Positions 38,491-49,140 of a stretch of DNA of 64,000 nucleotides are shown here, in pieces (within the stretch, counting starts at the first letter, position 1; each line of letters starts with the position of its first letter). Location: positions 10,652,241 to 10,716,240 of the forward strand of contig CP154955.1 of the NCBI GenBank assembly GCA_039621445.1, in the 5' to 3' direction. The DNA is from Euglena gracilis. Taxonomy: Eukaryota > Euglenida > Euglenophyceae > Euglenales. Under the pieces are notes generated by a model. The model was given only the letters and a program-made list of their open reading frames with translations, made no database searches and was not told the origin of the DNA. A program made the translations under genes and the position numbers.

Positions 38491-38624
38491 GGGGGGGGTA
38501 GGACAGGTGTTAAGCAATGGCATGCTCGAAACCCCCCCAAAGGCCTTCCGAAACCCCCATTCAGGGGTCAATTTGCAAAAAAAAAAAATTGGGTGATAAC
38601 TTCTTACTGGAGCTGTTCCCTACC

Positions 38625-38805
38625 AATGATAAAATGCCCTTGTGCGTGCAAGGCAAGGATGGCCGAAATGCGCACCCTACTGAACTTAGTCAGCCTTCGG
38701 GGGGGGGGGGGGGGGGGGCTGCCACCCCCCCCCCAGATCCCCCGCCCTCCAATAACAAAATTCCCTTGTGTGTGCAAGGCAAGGATGGCCGCAAAAAGAA
38801 GGTAT
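38625..38805 (+). repeat. About 40-bp direct repeat flanking a G18/C9 tract
   Basis: The phrase TGCAAGGCAAGGATGGCCG is at about 38648 and 38775, both preceded by AATGCCCTTGTG or ATTCCCTTGTG. Between them lie a run of 18 G and 9 C. Confidence 0.8.
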
Positions 38806-39207
38806 TCGCCAAATTTTTTTGCGATTTGGGGCTTTCAAAGGCATTTGGGTGGGTTTCAAGTGGTTTTCCTTCATATTTGAATGAATTTTTTTGGAAGGGG
38901 GGCGCAAAAACTTTTTTAGAGGGGGGGTGGACTTATTATTGGTGGTCGCCAGTGACTAATCAGCCCGACCACCAATGGTCATAACCTTTGTCCTATTTCC
39001 CAAAGAGGCATCCCCCCCCCCCGGGTGCTTGGCCCGGGCCATGGTTGAAGGCAAGGCCAGGGGGCCAACCTAAGAGCCAAGGTTGTATGTTCGGAATTTT
39101 GGCGGCCATGTGCAAAACAGCTTTAGGGGGGCCAGGTTTGCACATGTAAGGAGGAGGGGCGTCAAGCACCCGGGCAGGCAAGGACAGTCATCCCCGGTTT
39201 TTGGTCT

Positions 39208-39258
39208 CCGGTGGGATCCGGTGGGATCCGGTGGGATCCGGTGGGATCTGGTGGGTTG
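39208..39258 (+). repeat. 10-bp tandem repeat GGTGGGATCC
   Basis: Five units. A second array (40193-40228) has the same units in the same orientation, while a flanking phrase (GGCAAGGACAG at 39178) is inverted relative to the second array (CTGTCCTTGCC at 40228). Confidence 0.9.
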
Positions 39259-39699
39259 CCTTGGGGGGGGGGACCGGGGGAAAAAAACACATGCAACAAG
39301 GTCAGGCTCTTGGCCTCTTTTTTTTTGTCCCATATGAGTCACCTTTTGGCTCTGTTTAATGGGCCCAGCCAGGTGCTCAGGATCTTTTGCCCTGTCGCCA
39401 CATAGGATCACCATTTGATGTGATGTGCTCATTGCTCACCCTGGGGTCGTCGGTTTCATCCACCCCAATGGTCACCAAATATTTGTCATCCCAAATCATG
39501 TCCTGCAACTTTTTTGACCAAAAAGAAAGGGTTGTAAAAAAAGCAACCCATTCTTGTGCATCCCTCTTTGGGGATGCTGCCGCACCGCGCACACCGCGTA
39601 GCACCACATGACAGGAAGAAGGACAACCTTCAATAACTGAATGAGAGAAAAACACCCGCAAAAGCGCCCATCGATTATCAAATTGCAATAAAAAGGCAT

Positions 39700-40060
39700 T
39701 TTGAGCGAATTTCGTCAATTTTGGGTTTTTTTTTTTGGCCCAAATCACCTGGTTTTGCCACCAGATCGTACCCAAAATGTCCCAATGGTCACCGAATCTG
39801 TGCAAATGGCCACGAAATGGCCAAAAGTGGCCAAAAAGGGGCAAAAAGTGGATACAAGCAGTAAGAAGTGGCCTAAAATGGACACAAATGTGCAAAAATA
39901 GCCAGAAGCAGCCAAAAGTTGGTGTAAATAAAGTAAAAATGCATTCAAACAGCCAAAAGTGGTCTAAATTGCCAAATGCAGCCCAAAATGGCTAAAGTGG
40001 ACAAAAGTGGTCCAGAATGGACAAAAAAAAATGGCCAAAAGGGCCAAAGGCTGCTGATTT
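39700..40060. repeat. Low-complexity GGCCAAAA-rich stretch
   Basis: Many variants of TGGCCAAAAGTGG without strict periodicity. No ORF of interest. Confidence 0.7.
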
Positions 40061-40229
40061 GCAGGAAACCAAACAAAAAAAGAATGTAAATTAACTACAG
40101 ATGGGGTACTGGTGGAAATTTGTGAAAATTGCACATTCACGCACGCGGGTCATGAATCCAAGAAGAAAATCTGTGCATGGAAAAAAATCTCCGGTGGGAT
40201 CCGGTGGGATCTGGTGGGATCCGGTGGCT

Positions 40230-41520
40230 GTCCTTGCCTGCACCCGGGGGGGGGGGGGGGGAGGTGACACCTCCTGGGGGTCAAGTGCAGGTTGAGCATC
40301 TCAACGGGCTGCAAAGTACAGGTCTCAAGTCCACAAGTTGGAATGTAAGCAGGAGGGGGGCCATATTCCTCACAAAGTTGGAACCGAACCAAAAAGGTAA
40401 ACCGGGAGATGCGAAAGATGGAGATTGCGCCATGCCCGGCTTCGCTGTTCAGACCCCCAGGGGGAGGGGGTCCGCCCCCCCCCCACCCAGCCCAGGCCGG
40501 TGCGGGACCCCCCCAAAAAAATCGGGCCGGCTGAGGGCATTCCCAAAACGTTCGGCGCTTCGCGCCGAAACCCATTCCCAGGCCTCTGTACCCGCCCCCC
40601 CCCTCCCCCTGGGGGGGGGGGGGGTCAAGCCTGCGCCGTGCCAAAAGGAGGTTTGCCAATGAAAAAGGCTGTCTCGTTTTCTTTCAACATCAGCAAAAGG
40701 AAAACAGTGTAATCAGACCGTGATGGGTGAAGAGTCAAAACAGGAGTGCTGCCCTGGCAGAGGCATGGGCCAGTCTCAGCCCAGAGGCCATGAGAACGGG
40801 AGGAGGGGTGCGTGTGTGTGAGAACATGTGGAACGAGGACAGTGGGTGACAATGTGTTGGATGTGAGCAAGAGCAGGGACATTGGACCGGGGACAGGGCA
40901 GTGTGACGCTGGAGCGGGAGCACACCGCGGTATGAGGGTTGGGGAACAGGCAATGCGTGCGCGAGGCGCAGGTGATGTGTGAGGATGTGGGGGAGGGCTG
41001 CAGCCGGGGAAGGGGAACCGGGCTGCGGACGGCGTGGGAGGGTCACCGAAATCATGATGGACGTTTCCCGGAAAATGGCATTGGCATGCGACCAACTAAG
41101 GCCACTGCTCAACCTACAGCTGGGGGGTCCATTTTTACTTTTATTTGGAATAAACGTCTTTTCAAATGGCCGTCGGTGGTGGCGGTGGTGGTGGTGGTGC
41201 CAGCCCTCACTCCTCCTGGAATGGCGGAGAAATGTTTGACCCCACCCAGAAGGGAGGGATGATCCACCAGCAACACTGTCAAATGGCGCAAAATGGTTCC
41301 AGCCGTTTCAAGTCATGTCACAGTCATGTCACATTGTCCCACAGTGGCCGCTCCTGCCCAAATTCGGGGGGCGGATGCCAAATCCCAAGACCGAGTCCGG
41401 CAGCCTCAGGGGTAAACCCTCACCCAAATGTAGCCCCCCCCCCAATACAATCCCCCATTCAGTCCGACTTCTGTGCTGTAACCAAGCACCTATAGTCAAG
41501 CCCAAAAAATTCCCCATTTT
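40230..41520. other. Intergenic, no gene seen
   Basis: It contains a strong inverted repeat TTCGGCGC/GCGCCGAA (40550-40568), C9 and G14 runs, and a purine-rich stretch at 40800-41050. Overlapping frames on both strands lack recognisable domains. Confidence 0.4.
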
Positions 41521-41602
41521 AGGCCACTTAAGACCATTTTAGGCCATTTTAGGCCATTTAAGGCCATTTTAGGCAATTCTAGGCCATTTTAAGGTATAGG
41601 TG
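41521..41602 (+). repeat. 10-bp tandem repeat AGGCCATTTT, array 1
   Basis: Seven phased units (41521-41590) are followed by TATAGGTG at 41595-41602. Confidence 0.95.
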
Positions 41603-42290
41603 GGGGTTCTGAAAATCACAATTTTTCGTCATTTTTGTCCCGAAAACAGCATCATAACGTGTGCAAACCTTCTTTTATTCAGTAATAACAAATGTACATC
41701 CAAAAAAGCATGCAAAATTCATGAACACTGATCAAAACCATGGGAAGCTCGGCAAACCTTAATTCATACCCATACAGAACTCTGAACGATAAGCATTTAC
41801 AAGCAGTGAAAATTTTTTCAAAAAAAAGTTGGACAAAAATAAAAAGTTTTTATTTGTGCTACCAAAAAGACTCCCGGTTTTTTGTTTTAGCCATGTAAAC
41901 CCCCCCTGATAAGTGCACGGATGCGCATTTTTAGGACATAGTTTCGGACCCCAAGGGGTGTGCACTTATTAGGGCAGTGCGCACTGTTTAGGACAAAGCC
42001 GAAAATACTCAAGTTTCCACCACTCTTTTTCAATTTTCCCCCTATTTTGTGATTTCAAGCTATGAGTCAAGTGATTATGTGTCAAATTTGGGCTTGGACG
42101 ATTAATATATTTGGTTTAAGACAGAGAATTCTGAGAATTGTGTGTGCTTTCCGACCTGAGATGTGACCGTGCTCCTTCCTTTGGGGGGTGCGCACGTTTT
42201 ATGGAGGTAGTTTCGGACCCTTAAGGGGTGCGCACTTATTAGGGCACTGTGCACAATCAGGGCACTGCGCACTTATTATGGGGGGGGTCA
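41603..42290. other. Spacer with about 50-bp direct repeat
   Basis: The phrase TAGTTTCGGACCC, AAGGGGTG, GCACTTATTAGGGCA occurs at about 41939-41985 and 42208-42250, with smaller echoes around. The short words GCGCAC or GTGCAC mark each unit. Confidence 0.75.
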
Positions 42291-42890
42291 CTTCATTCAT
42301 TTTATTATTATGATAAATATTTAAAGCATAATTATTAAGATTCATAAGGTAAACAAAAATATTTTCCGAAAAATAAAAGGTGAAATATATAAACCTAATC
42401 CTGTGCCTATTAATCGATAACATATATTATATCCTATCATAATATATATACCAATTTTATTCCAATTTTATTGATAACACGATTGCAGTAATAATTATTA
42501 TACAATTACATATTTTAACAATATTATTTTTACTTAATACGTGTACTTATTTATGTCAAATTCTATATATTTTATTACTAAAATTATAATAAAAAAAAGC
42601 ATGTGTCATCATAAAAAAATGCATTAAATACAATGTTTTTCTATTTAATGTAATATTTTATAAATCTACAATGCAAAATTGATAATTACAAAATTTTTAT
42701 AAATATGTCAGATATATCAACAAAATTGATAACACTAACAAGACAGGAGTAAGAAAAAATAATTATGTCCAAACCTTCAAAAATCAGCTGCCAATTAAAG
42801 GTTGGGGCTGTGGATTTGGGGACTGGTACAATTATTAGTTGGGATAAAAACATGGGCCTTGTAGTGCTGTGCTCCTCCACCAAATCCACT
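42290..42890. other. AT-rich island
   Basis: About 600 bp with very high A+T and no G/C runs, unlike everything around it. Short frames exist (42423-42199 and 42889-42686, minus) but no recognised protein. It may be an organelle-derived or otherwise inserted segment. Confidence 0.55.
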
Positions 42891-42983
42891 GTTTGCCGTC
42901 CACATTAACAAAAGACACCGAAAGTCATTGCCTGAATGGCTTCAGTTGTTCACAAAAAAAATTGTTGTGCAACAGAATTTTTC

Positions 42984-43040
42984 CCATTTAGGCCATTTTA
43001 GGCCATTTTAGGCCATTCTAGGCCATTTTAGCTATAGGTG
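42984..43040 (+). repeat. 10-bp tandem repeat AGGCCATTTT, array 2
   Basis: Four to five units, again followed by TATAGGTG (43033-43040). Arrays 1 and 2 flank about 1.4 kb, including the AT-rich island, as direct repeats. Confidence 0.9.
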
Positions 43041-43636
43041 CCTGGCTGTAACCACCGCCCCGACAACACTGAAGGAGGGGATTCTTGAACTTGTTGCGAC
43101 CTCCATGAGCAGGCAGTTAAAAAAAAACGTCAACTGTCGAAATTCTGTGCCTCAGTTTGTGATGCCTCATTTAAAAATGAGCAAGGTTTGTTTGAAAGCT
43201 TTGGTTGTTCATGAAAATTTACCAAATCATTACTCAGTCAACGCCTGAAAACGTCCGAATTTTCATGGGGTTGGCTTATGGTCCAAACTGGGCACCTCCA
43301 CCTCCCGGGCGCTTGCCCCCCCCCGCTTACATGCAAACTTGGCCCCCTAAAAGTTGGCCTTCGGCCTTTTGTACATGATCAAAATGGGGGGTACGCTTGT
43401 AGCGGACCGCCGCCTTCGGCGGCAGGGGGTGTGCATTTATTTGGACCCTGCGCTTGTGGCGGCCTCATGCTTCTATTAGGGGGGTTTACATGCATAACCA
43501 AATGCCACCAAAATTCTTTACATGCAAAATTTCCCCCCATCAGATTGGCCCCCCGGCTTTTCCTTCATCCATGCCCCGGGCAAAGCTTCCGGGGGGGGGG
43601 GGGGGGGTCGGTTCGGTATGTACCCTAGTCAGCTGA

Positions 43637-43880
43637 AGAATTCGAGCCTAACGGGGAGTTGGGTGTCAACCGGAGGTGATTCGGAAAGCTGGGCCGGAAG
43701 GTTCCGACGTACTGTCCGTGGCCCGAAGACTTGCAACTGAAAAAAGAAACAATCCGAGAACGGGGCTGGGGTCATCGTGAGAAATTGAGGTTTTCATCAC
43801 CTTCCCAGAGGCAAGGGGGAGTGGGGATTGCACCCCCTTTTCCCCGGTCAGCGAAGCTCGTCGCCGGAGAACAGGGATCC
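43637..43880 (+). repeat. Dispersed repeat 'GGTGATTCGGAAA', copy 1
   Basis: The shared order GGGGAGTTGG, GGTGATTCGGAAA, GACTTGCAACTGAAAAAA, GAACGGGGC, then C/G runs and a hairpin is repeated at 53482-53715. Confidence 0.75.
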
Positions 43881-43927
43881 CTGCTCCCCCCCTGCCCCTG
43901 GGTAGGTAATGAAAACCTCAGATGCTC
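43786..43927. repeat. Inverted repeat, about 30-bp arms
   Basis: The arm TGAGGTTTTCATCACC... (43788) pairs with ...GGTAATGAAAACCTCA (to 43921) with some mismatches. The interior is G/C-run sequence. Confidence 0.7.
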
Positions 43928-43947
43928 ACATAACAGCGCAGCCTCCC

Positions 43948-44119
43948 CCAGGCTTCGATATAAGGGCAGGTGGGGGTTCGTCCGGACCCCCCTCCGGTTC
44001 AGGAGGGGGGAGTCGGTCCGGACCCCCTTTGCAGGTGGGTGGGGTTCAAACCCCCCCTGGTCCAGGGGGGGGGGGACACCCACCTAAACCCCGTGCGCCC
44101 TCCTTATATCGAAGCCTGG
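43948..44119. repeat. 172-bp element with perfect 18-bp inverted ends
   Basis: CCAGGCTTCGATATAAGG (43948-43965) and its exact reverse complement (44102-44119) enclose G/C-run sequence with two TCCGGACCCCC words. It resembles a small non-autonomous transposon. No target duplication is evident. Confidence 0.85.
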
Positions 44120-45025
44120 CCACCACCCCCCCTTAGCCCTGGACTTCAGGCGAAAAATAATGCCTGAGCATTAGTCACAGCTGGAACGCCAAGTTTTTTT
44201 AGCAACTGACAGAAGCACCACTTCTGGGTCTGGGAAACCGAAAACTCCGCAAGCAAGGGTTTTAGGGCAAAACTCGCTGTGAAGAACAGGCAACGGTCGG
44301 GATGCATGTTATCCTGAGTTGGCTACCAGGGGGGGGAGGGAGTCTGACCGTGAACAATTGCTGACAGGAAAAATTTTGTTGGGGAAAATATTTGACGCAT
44401 CCTTTAAAATTCTGGGAAAAATTCTGAACGCTCGCTGAAAACGGCTGGTAACGATTCTGGACGAAATAATCGCAAACCAGGGTGCTTTTTTACGACCCCC
44501 AGGGGGAGGGGGGGGGGGGGCCAACAGCGAGGCTGGAAAGATTGGACTGGCTGGAAAAAGGTTGCTGGTTGACCCCCCGGGGTCCCGGGTGGAGGTGGGC
44601 CCAACCCGGGGTTGAACCAGGTGAAAAAGAAAAATCGAAACCGCAAAAACATCCAAAAAACTGCCAATTATGAAAAAAACAGATTGTTTGACCCGAAATT
44701 TGCCCTGGCAAGCCCTGTTTTGACCCATTTCCCCGATTTTTGACCCTTTTTCTGGCCCATTTTTGCATCCGCCCTTCAGGCGGCTGGAAATGAATAAACT
44801 CGTTGGGGGGGTCCTGGGATGGAAAAAGGCTGCTGACTGGAAAAGGGCTGGTGGCTGGCTGGACCCCGGGGGGTGGGGTCAAATTTTTTAAGCTACTCCC
44901 TGCCGTGAACCCATTTTTTCAGGAAAACACAACAAACACACACACGGCACAAAGCGCCGAAGGTTTTTTTGGTGCCCAGCACAAGGGTGCCCAATTAGAC
45001 CAGCTTGAATACGTACGGCTGCCTG
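44120..45025. other. Intergenic, repeat fragments
   Basis: It holds the second copy of the about 90-bp repeat (44170-44275) and two fragments of the GCTGGCTGGAC family (44520-44600 and 44805-44880). No supported gene. Confidence 0.5.
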
Positions 45026-45135
45026 GGGGGGGGGGGGTTATTTGGATGTTTGGCGGGAAACCTGGGGGGGGGGGCTATCATTTGGGGGGTTGTTATCTAG
45101 GGGGGTGGGGGGGGCTGCTAATTGGGGGGTTTAAT
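45026..45135 (+). repeat. G-run cluster with the word TTATTTGG or CTATCATTTGG
   Basis: Five short words between G runs of 6-11. Confidence 0.7.
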
Positions 45136-45204
45136 ATTCAATCCAAAGAATTACTTCCAGGAGCAGTGTGTCTCACCAGAAAACCCCCCTTGTCCGCGCC
45201 CTCC

Positions 45205-45690
45205 CCATTGGGCTCTCAGGGGACGCTAAATGAACCCTCAAAAAACGCGACACAAAAAAGGGGGGGTTGGACCCCGGCTGTACCTGAGCTGGGCCAGGCT
45301 GGACCGAAATCGGACAATTGCCATTTTCCAAAGCACCGAAATTTTTCGGCTGGAGGCGGCAAAAAGGGGCTGGTCAACCAGCTGCTTGCCAATGCCCAGC
45401 TGCTTGATCTCAAGTTTAACCAAATGAAGCCTGCCGACAATGGTGACTCTATTTTTCTTGGGCTGTAAAAAGTTATGCTCACCGACACCAGCTTCTTCTT
45501 AACCAACACCAAAGAAAAACTGCTTAGGGAGCTCTCAGCTTCAGAACAACCTGTGAAGACCAAAAAAAAAGGAAAAGAAAAAAGGCATGAACAAAGAAAA
45601 CAAAGAAAAGCAGGCAAATCATTTGCAAAAAATCGTAACATTCCTTGGGTAACTTCGTCCATCCTTTTGTTCTTGCAAAACGATTTTGGG
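45205..45690 (+). pseudogene. Unrecognised open frame with one internal stop
   Basis: The frame to 45468 (about 90 codons of non-repetitive sequence, including KKGLVNQLLANAQLLDLKF) ends in TAA and continues in the same frame with MLTDTSFFLTNTKEKLLREL and a Lys-rich end. The helical amino-acid pattern suggests former coding, but I cannot assign it. Confidence 0.2.
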
Positions 45691-45698
45691 GTGTTGGC

Positions 45699-45772
45699 GG
45701 GATTTTTAGGGATTTGTCAGGATTTGTCGGGATTTGTCGGGATTGTCGGGATTTGTCGAGATTTGTCGCTGG
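45699..45772 (+). repeat. Tandem repeat GGATTTGTCG, about 7 units
   Basis: 10-bp units with small indels (one 9-bp unit). Confidence 0.9.
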
Positions 45773-46202
45773 AGGTGCTTGCCAGTGAGCTTGATGCAGA
45801 CAGCACGTGCCTCTCAATGGCAAAGGGCTGACAGGCACGACATTACACAACAAACGGCCACGAGAGGGGCGACGGCACACATGGGGGAACGCCTGCTTCA
45901 TCCAAGGATTTCCTTGAAAGGACCTGGCAAAGGCACTTGGGGGGGTCTGGCAGGGTTCCAAATGAAACAGGGCAGGGGTCCGGCTCCCCTTCCCATTGGC
46001 AGTTGGCAGGCACGGCTCCTTCCGAACCAGGGCGTTCTGCCACGGGGAAAAAATAGCAGAAAAAAAAAAGAGGTAAAAATGAATTTTTTTTTGTGAAGAA
46101 ACCTGCACCAAAAGCCTGAGGGGGGGAAACAAAAATAGACAAAAAGGTCCAAAGCTCTCGAATGTTGCATCAAGTCAGGGAGGAAGAAGGTTCAAAAAAG
46201 TA

Positions 46203-46318
46203 AACCTCCCCCATTTAAACCGACCCGTCGGTTTACGACTTTTGGGTTGACGGAAATCCTGGAGGGGGTCGGTTTAGACGGGGGGTCGGTTTAGACGGGG
46301 GGTCGGTTTCAGGGGGAG
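46203..46318. repeat. G-run cluster with the word GGTCGGTTTAGAC and a hairpin
   Basis: A 9-bp-arm hairpin TAAACCGAC/GTCGGTTTA (46216-46235, loop CC) is followed by three GGTCGGTTT words between G runs. The word returns at 46736-46825. Confidence 0.8.
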
Positions 46319-46384
46319 CACACGGCTGGCCGACGGCGTGACGGAAGTGGGTTGATGTTAGCAAGGCAATTTCACTAACTTTGA

Positions 46385-46640
46385 GTGACAAATGCCTAAT
46401 TCGGGATGTAAATTCTTAATTTTAGGAGCAGATGCTGACTTTTTGGGTGTAATATCCAATTTTTGGTGGCAAACTGCCTAATTTTGGGTGCAAACTTCTA
46501 ATTTTAGGTGGTAAATGCTTTATTATATATTTTTGGGTGCCAACTCCAAATTTTCAGAGGAAAATGCCCAGTTTGAGGCGCAAACTCCAAAATTTGGAAG
46601 CAAATGCCTAAATTTGGGTGTAAAATCCCAATTTTGCCAT
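46385..46640 (+). repeat. Degenerate tandem repeat, about 25-bp unit
   Basis: About ten units of the type CAAATGCCTAATTTTGGGTG with variable A/T stretches. Confidence 0.75.
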
Positions 46641-46825
46641 CAAAAATAACGATTCAATGAGCCTGGACGCTCTTTCTGTTGGCGGCTTCCATTATGTTGT
46701 GCATGTTAGTCATCCAACTTGCCATGGGTCGGTTAATTTTTTTGTTAGTTGAAATTTTGCAATGGGTCGGTTTGGAAGGGTAGGTCGGTTTGGAAGGGGG
46801 TCGGTTTAATTGGGGGGGGGGGTTA

Positions 46826-47701
46826 ATTGCCCCCCAGCCTGCCCCCTGCGATCTCCAATTAGGTTCCAACAACCCCGACTGGGGAGGGGTCATATGCAGG
46901 TCGTCGCAGGAGGGGTGGTCGGTATACAGAGTGGCAAGGGGAGGGGGCTGATAATTGTGGGGAAATTTGAGGAAAAGCCTGAGAAATGAACAAAGCGGAT
47001 TCAAAAAAAACAGAAATTGAAACATCACAAACAGGAAAAAAAAAATGCGCTGAAAAATTGTTTTAAAAAAAGCCCAAAATATGCAAAAAAAGTCCAAATT
47101 TTTTTAAAAAACCAATTTGATTTTCCAGCAGAAAACTTAACGTAATCGAGAAAATGACTGCCGTGTTCTTTGGTTGATGGACATCAACTTGTGGCACCAC
47201 AAGGTTGAACTTGCTGTGATGGTGAAACTGCACAGGTGAGCAAGCTATTGCTTCCACCAGCTGGCCATCTTACAAACCACTAGGCTCCAGGGGGGGTGTA
47301 CAGTGGAAAAAATTTTCCTCTAGCGGTGGACACCAAGGTAGAAATGAGGCCAAAAAAATGACAAAAAAAATCCCGCCAAAAAAATGGGCATTTTGGCAGG
47401 TTTTGGGGGTCCAAAGGTCAGTCAGAAAACATTTCCCACCAGCTGACCTTGCTGGTGGACCCCCCCAGGGGGTCCACCAGGATTCCACTAGCCAAATTTG
47501 GGTGCCTACAGGGACCCCCCCCCCCTGTAGGGAAAGCATTGTGCCTACCAGACGGTACTTCAGACCCTTAAGCAGAAGTCTGCTGGTGAGGGTGGCCATA
47601 GAGAACAAGGAAGCAAAAGCAAAGTGTTGCAGAAGAACATGGGAAAAAATGCCTCACCAAAATCACACACCAAAATACGAAAAAAAATCCACACAACTGT
47701 A
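46826..47701. other. Intergenic, no gene seen
   Basis: A-rich stretches and no recognised coding. It ends in a C10 run (47515-47525) next to CTACAGGG/CCCTGTAG inverted words. Confidence 0.4.
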
Positions 47702-47803
47702 GAAACTTTGAAAAACCCTGCCAAAATGCCTGAATAAGCGACAAATACGACCATAGAAACTTTGAATATCCCTGCCAACATGCCCGAATAAGCAACAAAT
47801 ATG
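47702..47803 (+). repeat. 54-bp tandem duplication
   Basis: GAAACTTTGAA...GAATAAGCGACAAATA at 47702-47749 is repeated at 47756-47803 with a few changes. Confidence 0.85.
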
Positions 47804-48002
47804 CGGAATAAGCGCACTGCAAAAAAGGCACTCTTTAACCGAGAGAAAAAAGGCAAAAGTGCCTCAATTGTGAAATAAGCGCGAGGCCAGCCCCCCCCCC
47901 CCCCAGTTGATTGGCTTGCCGCAGATGAGCTGGGCAACGAGTGGGGGGGGGGGGGGCGCCAGGCAGCATCGGGACTTGCAGCCAGGGGATTTCTTAAGGA
48001 CC

Positions 48003-48114
48003 CCCCCGGGGGGGTCCAGCCTCCGGCTGGCAAAAAGGCTGCTGGCTGGATTTGAGCTGGCTGGCTGGACCCACCCCCCCCCCCCCCCCCCCCCCCGGGG
48101 GGGGGGGGGGGGGG
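48003..48114. repeat. 'CAGCCAGCAGC' family, inverted copy, with C23-G18 tract
   Basis: Near-exact reverse complement of 33482-33560. It continues into 23 C followed by 18 G (48074-48114), a perfect homopolymeric inverted repeat. Confidence 0.85.
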
Positions 48115-48444
48115 TCCGGGGCTGGAGGGGGCTGGGCTGGGCTGGGTCGGTGAAAAACAAAATTTTCTAAATTTTTTGCCATTTTCGACATTTTGGTGGA
48201 TGGAGCTAGATCAAGGCTGGGAGGGCTGTGATGGAGGAAGCTGTGTGAGTGGAAAAAATGCGGGGATAGGTGACCTGGGCAGCCCGTTTGGCTGGCCGGC
48301 CTGCGGCCGGCTGGCCCGGCCTCCGGCCAGGCTGGACCCGACTTTATTTCACTCGACCCCCCGGGGGGGGGGGGGGGGGCTCTCAGCCCGAATTTGGGCT
48401 GCTGGCTGGATTTGAGCTGGCTGGCTGGCTGGACCCCCTCGGGG

Positions 48445-48811
48445 GGTAGGGTGCACCCTCCGGCTTAAGAAATCCCCTGCTTGCAGCGAAAGGGGCAGCC
48501 GGGGACAGGGACCGATGGGAAGCCTTGAGAGGGGGGGGGGTCGACCCTCCCCACCAGCTGCCTCAAACCCGAAGGGCTTCGAAAACTATCCCTGGGATGG
48601 GGATGATGGTTCGGGGAAGGGGCGGTCGCCCAGCCACTGACCCTGTCCTGCACCGGATGCGCAGGGCACGGACAGCAGGACACAGCCCACCCCCGTGGCC
48701 TCGGGAACCGCAAGGTTTGCCCCACGCACCCCGCTGAGGCGTGCGAGGGGGGGGGGTGATGCGGGGCAATCATTGAATGATCATCACAGAGCTACTTCCT
48801 GAACGTGCAAT
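48445..48811. other. Intergenic, no gene seen
   Basis: GC-rich, with overlapping frames on both strands and no domain. Confidence 0.4.
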
Positions 48812-49140
48812 TATTTACCGACCCCCCGGGGGTCAGTCCACTTTTCGAAAAACCAGCCAGTCACTTTTTTTCGGGAAACCAATCAGTCACTACCTCTCCG
48901 GGGGGGGGGGGGGGGGGGGGGGGTCGGCCACTCTGGAATCCAAAGGAAATTTGACCAAAAACATGGAAAAAAAGGCCAAAAAAATATCTGGCGCCTTTGG
49001 CACCGGGTCAGTTTTGTGGTTTTTCTCCCGCCCCCCCGGGGGGGGGGAGGGGGGGTCCAGGCCAAAAACCAGTCAGTCACTCCGAAAAAACCAGTCACCC
49101 ACCCCCGTGGGGTGGAGGGGGGTCGGCCAGTGACTAAGTG
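48812..49140. repeat. Dispersed repeat 'CAGTCAGTCACT', copy 3
   Basis: Most complete member, with a G24 run (48900-48923), a GGCGCCTTTGGCACC-like centre (49000) and CAGTCAGTCACT near 49075. Confidence 0.85.

Noticed and set aside
39208-40228. CCGGTGGGAT arrays as a functional element
   Set aside because: Ordinary minisatellite. The flanking phrase is inverted but short.
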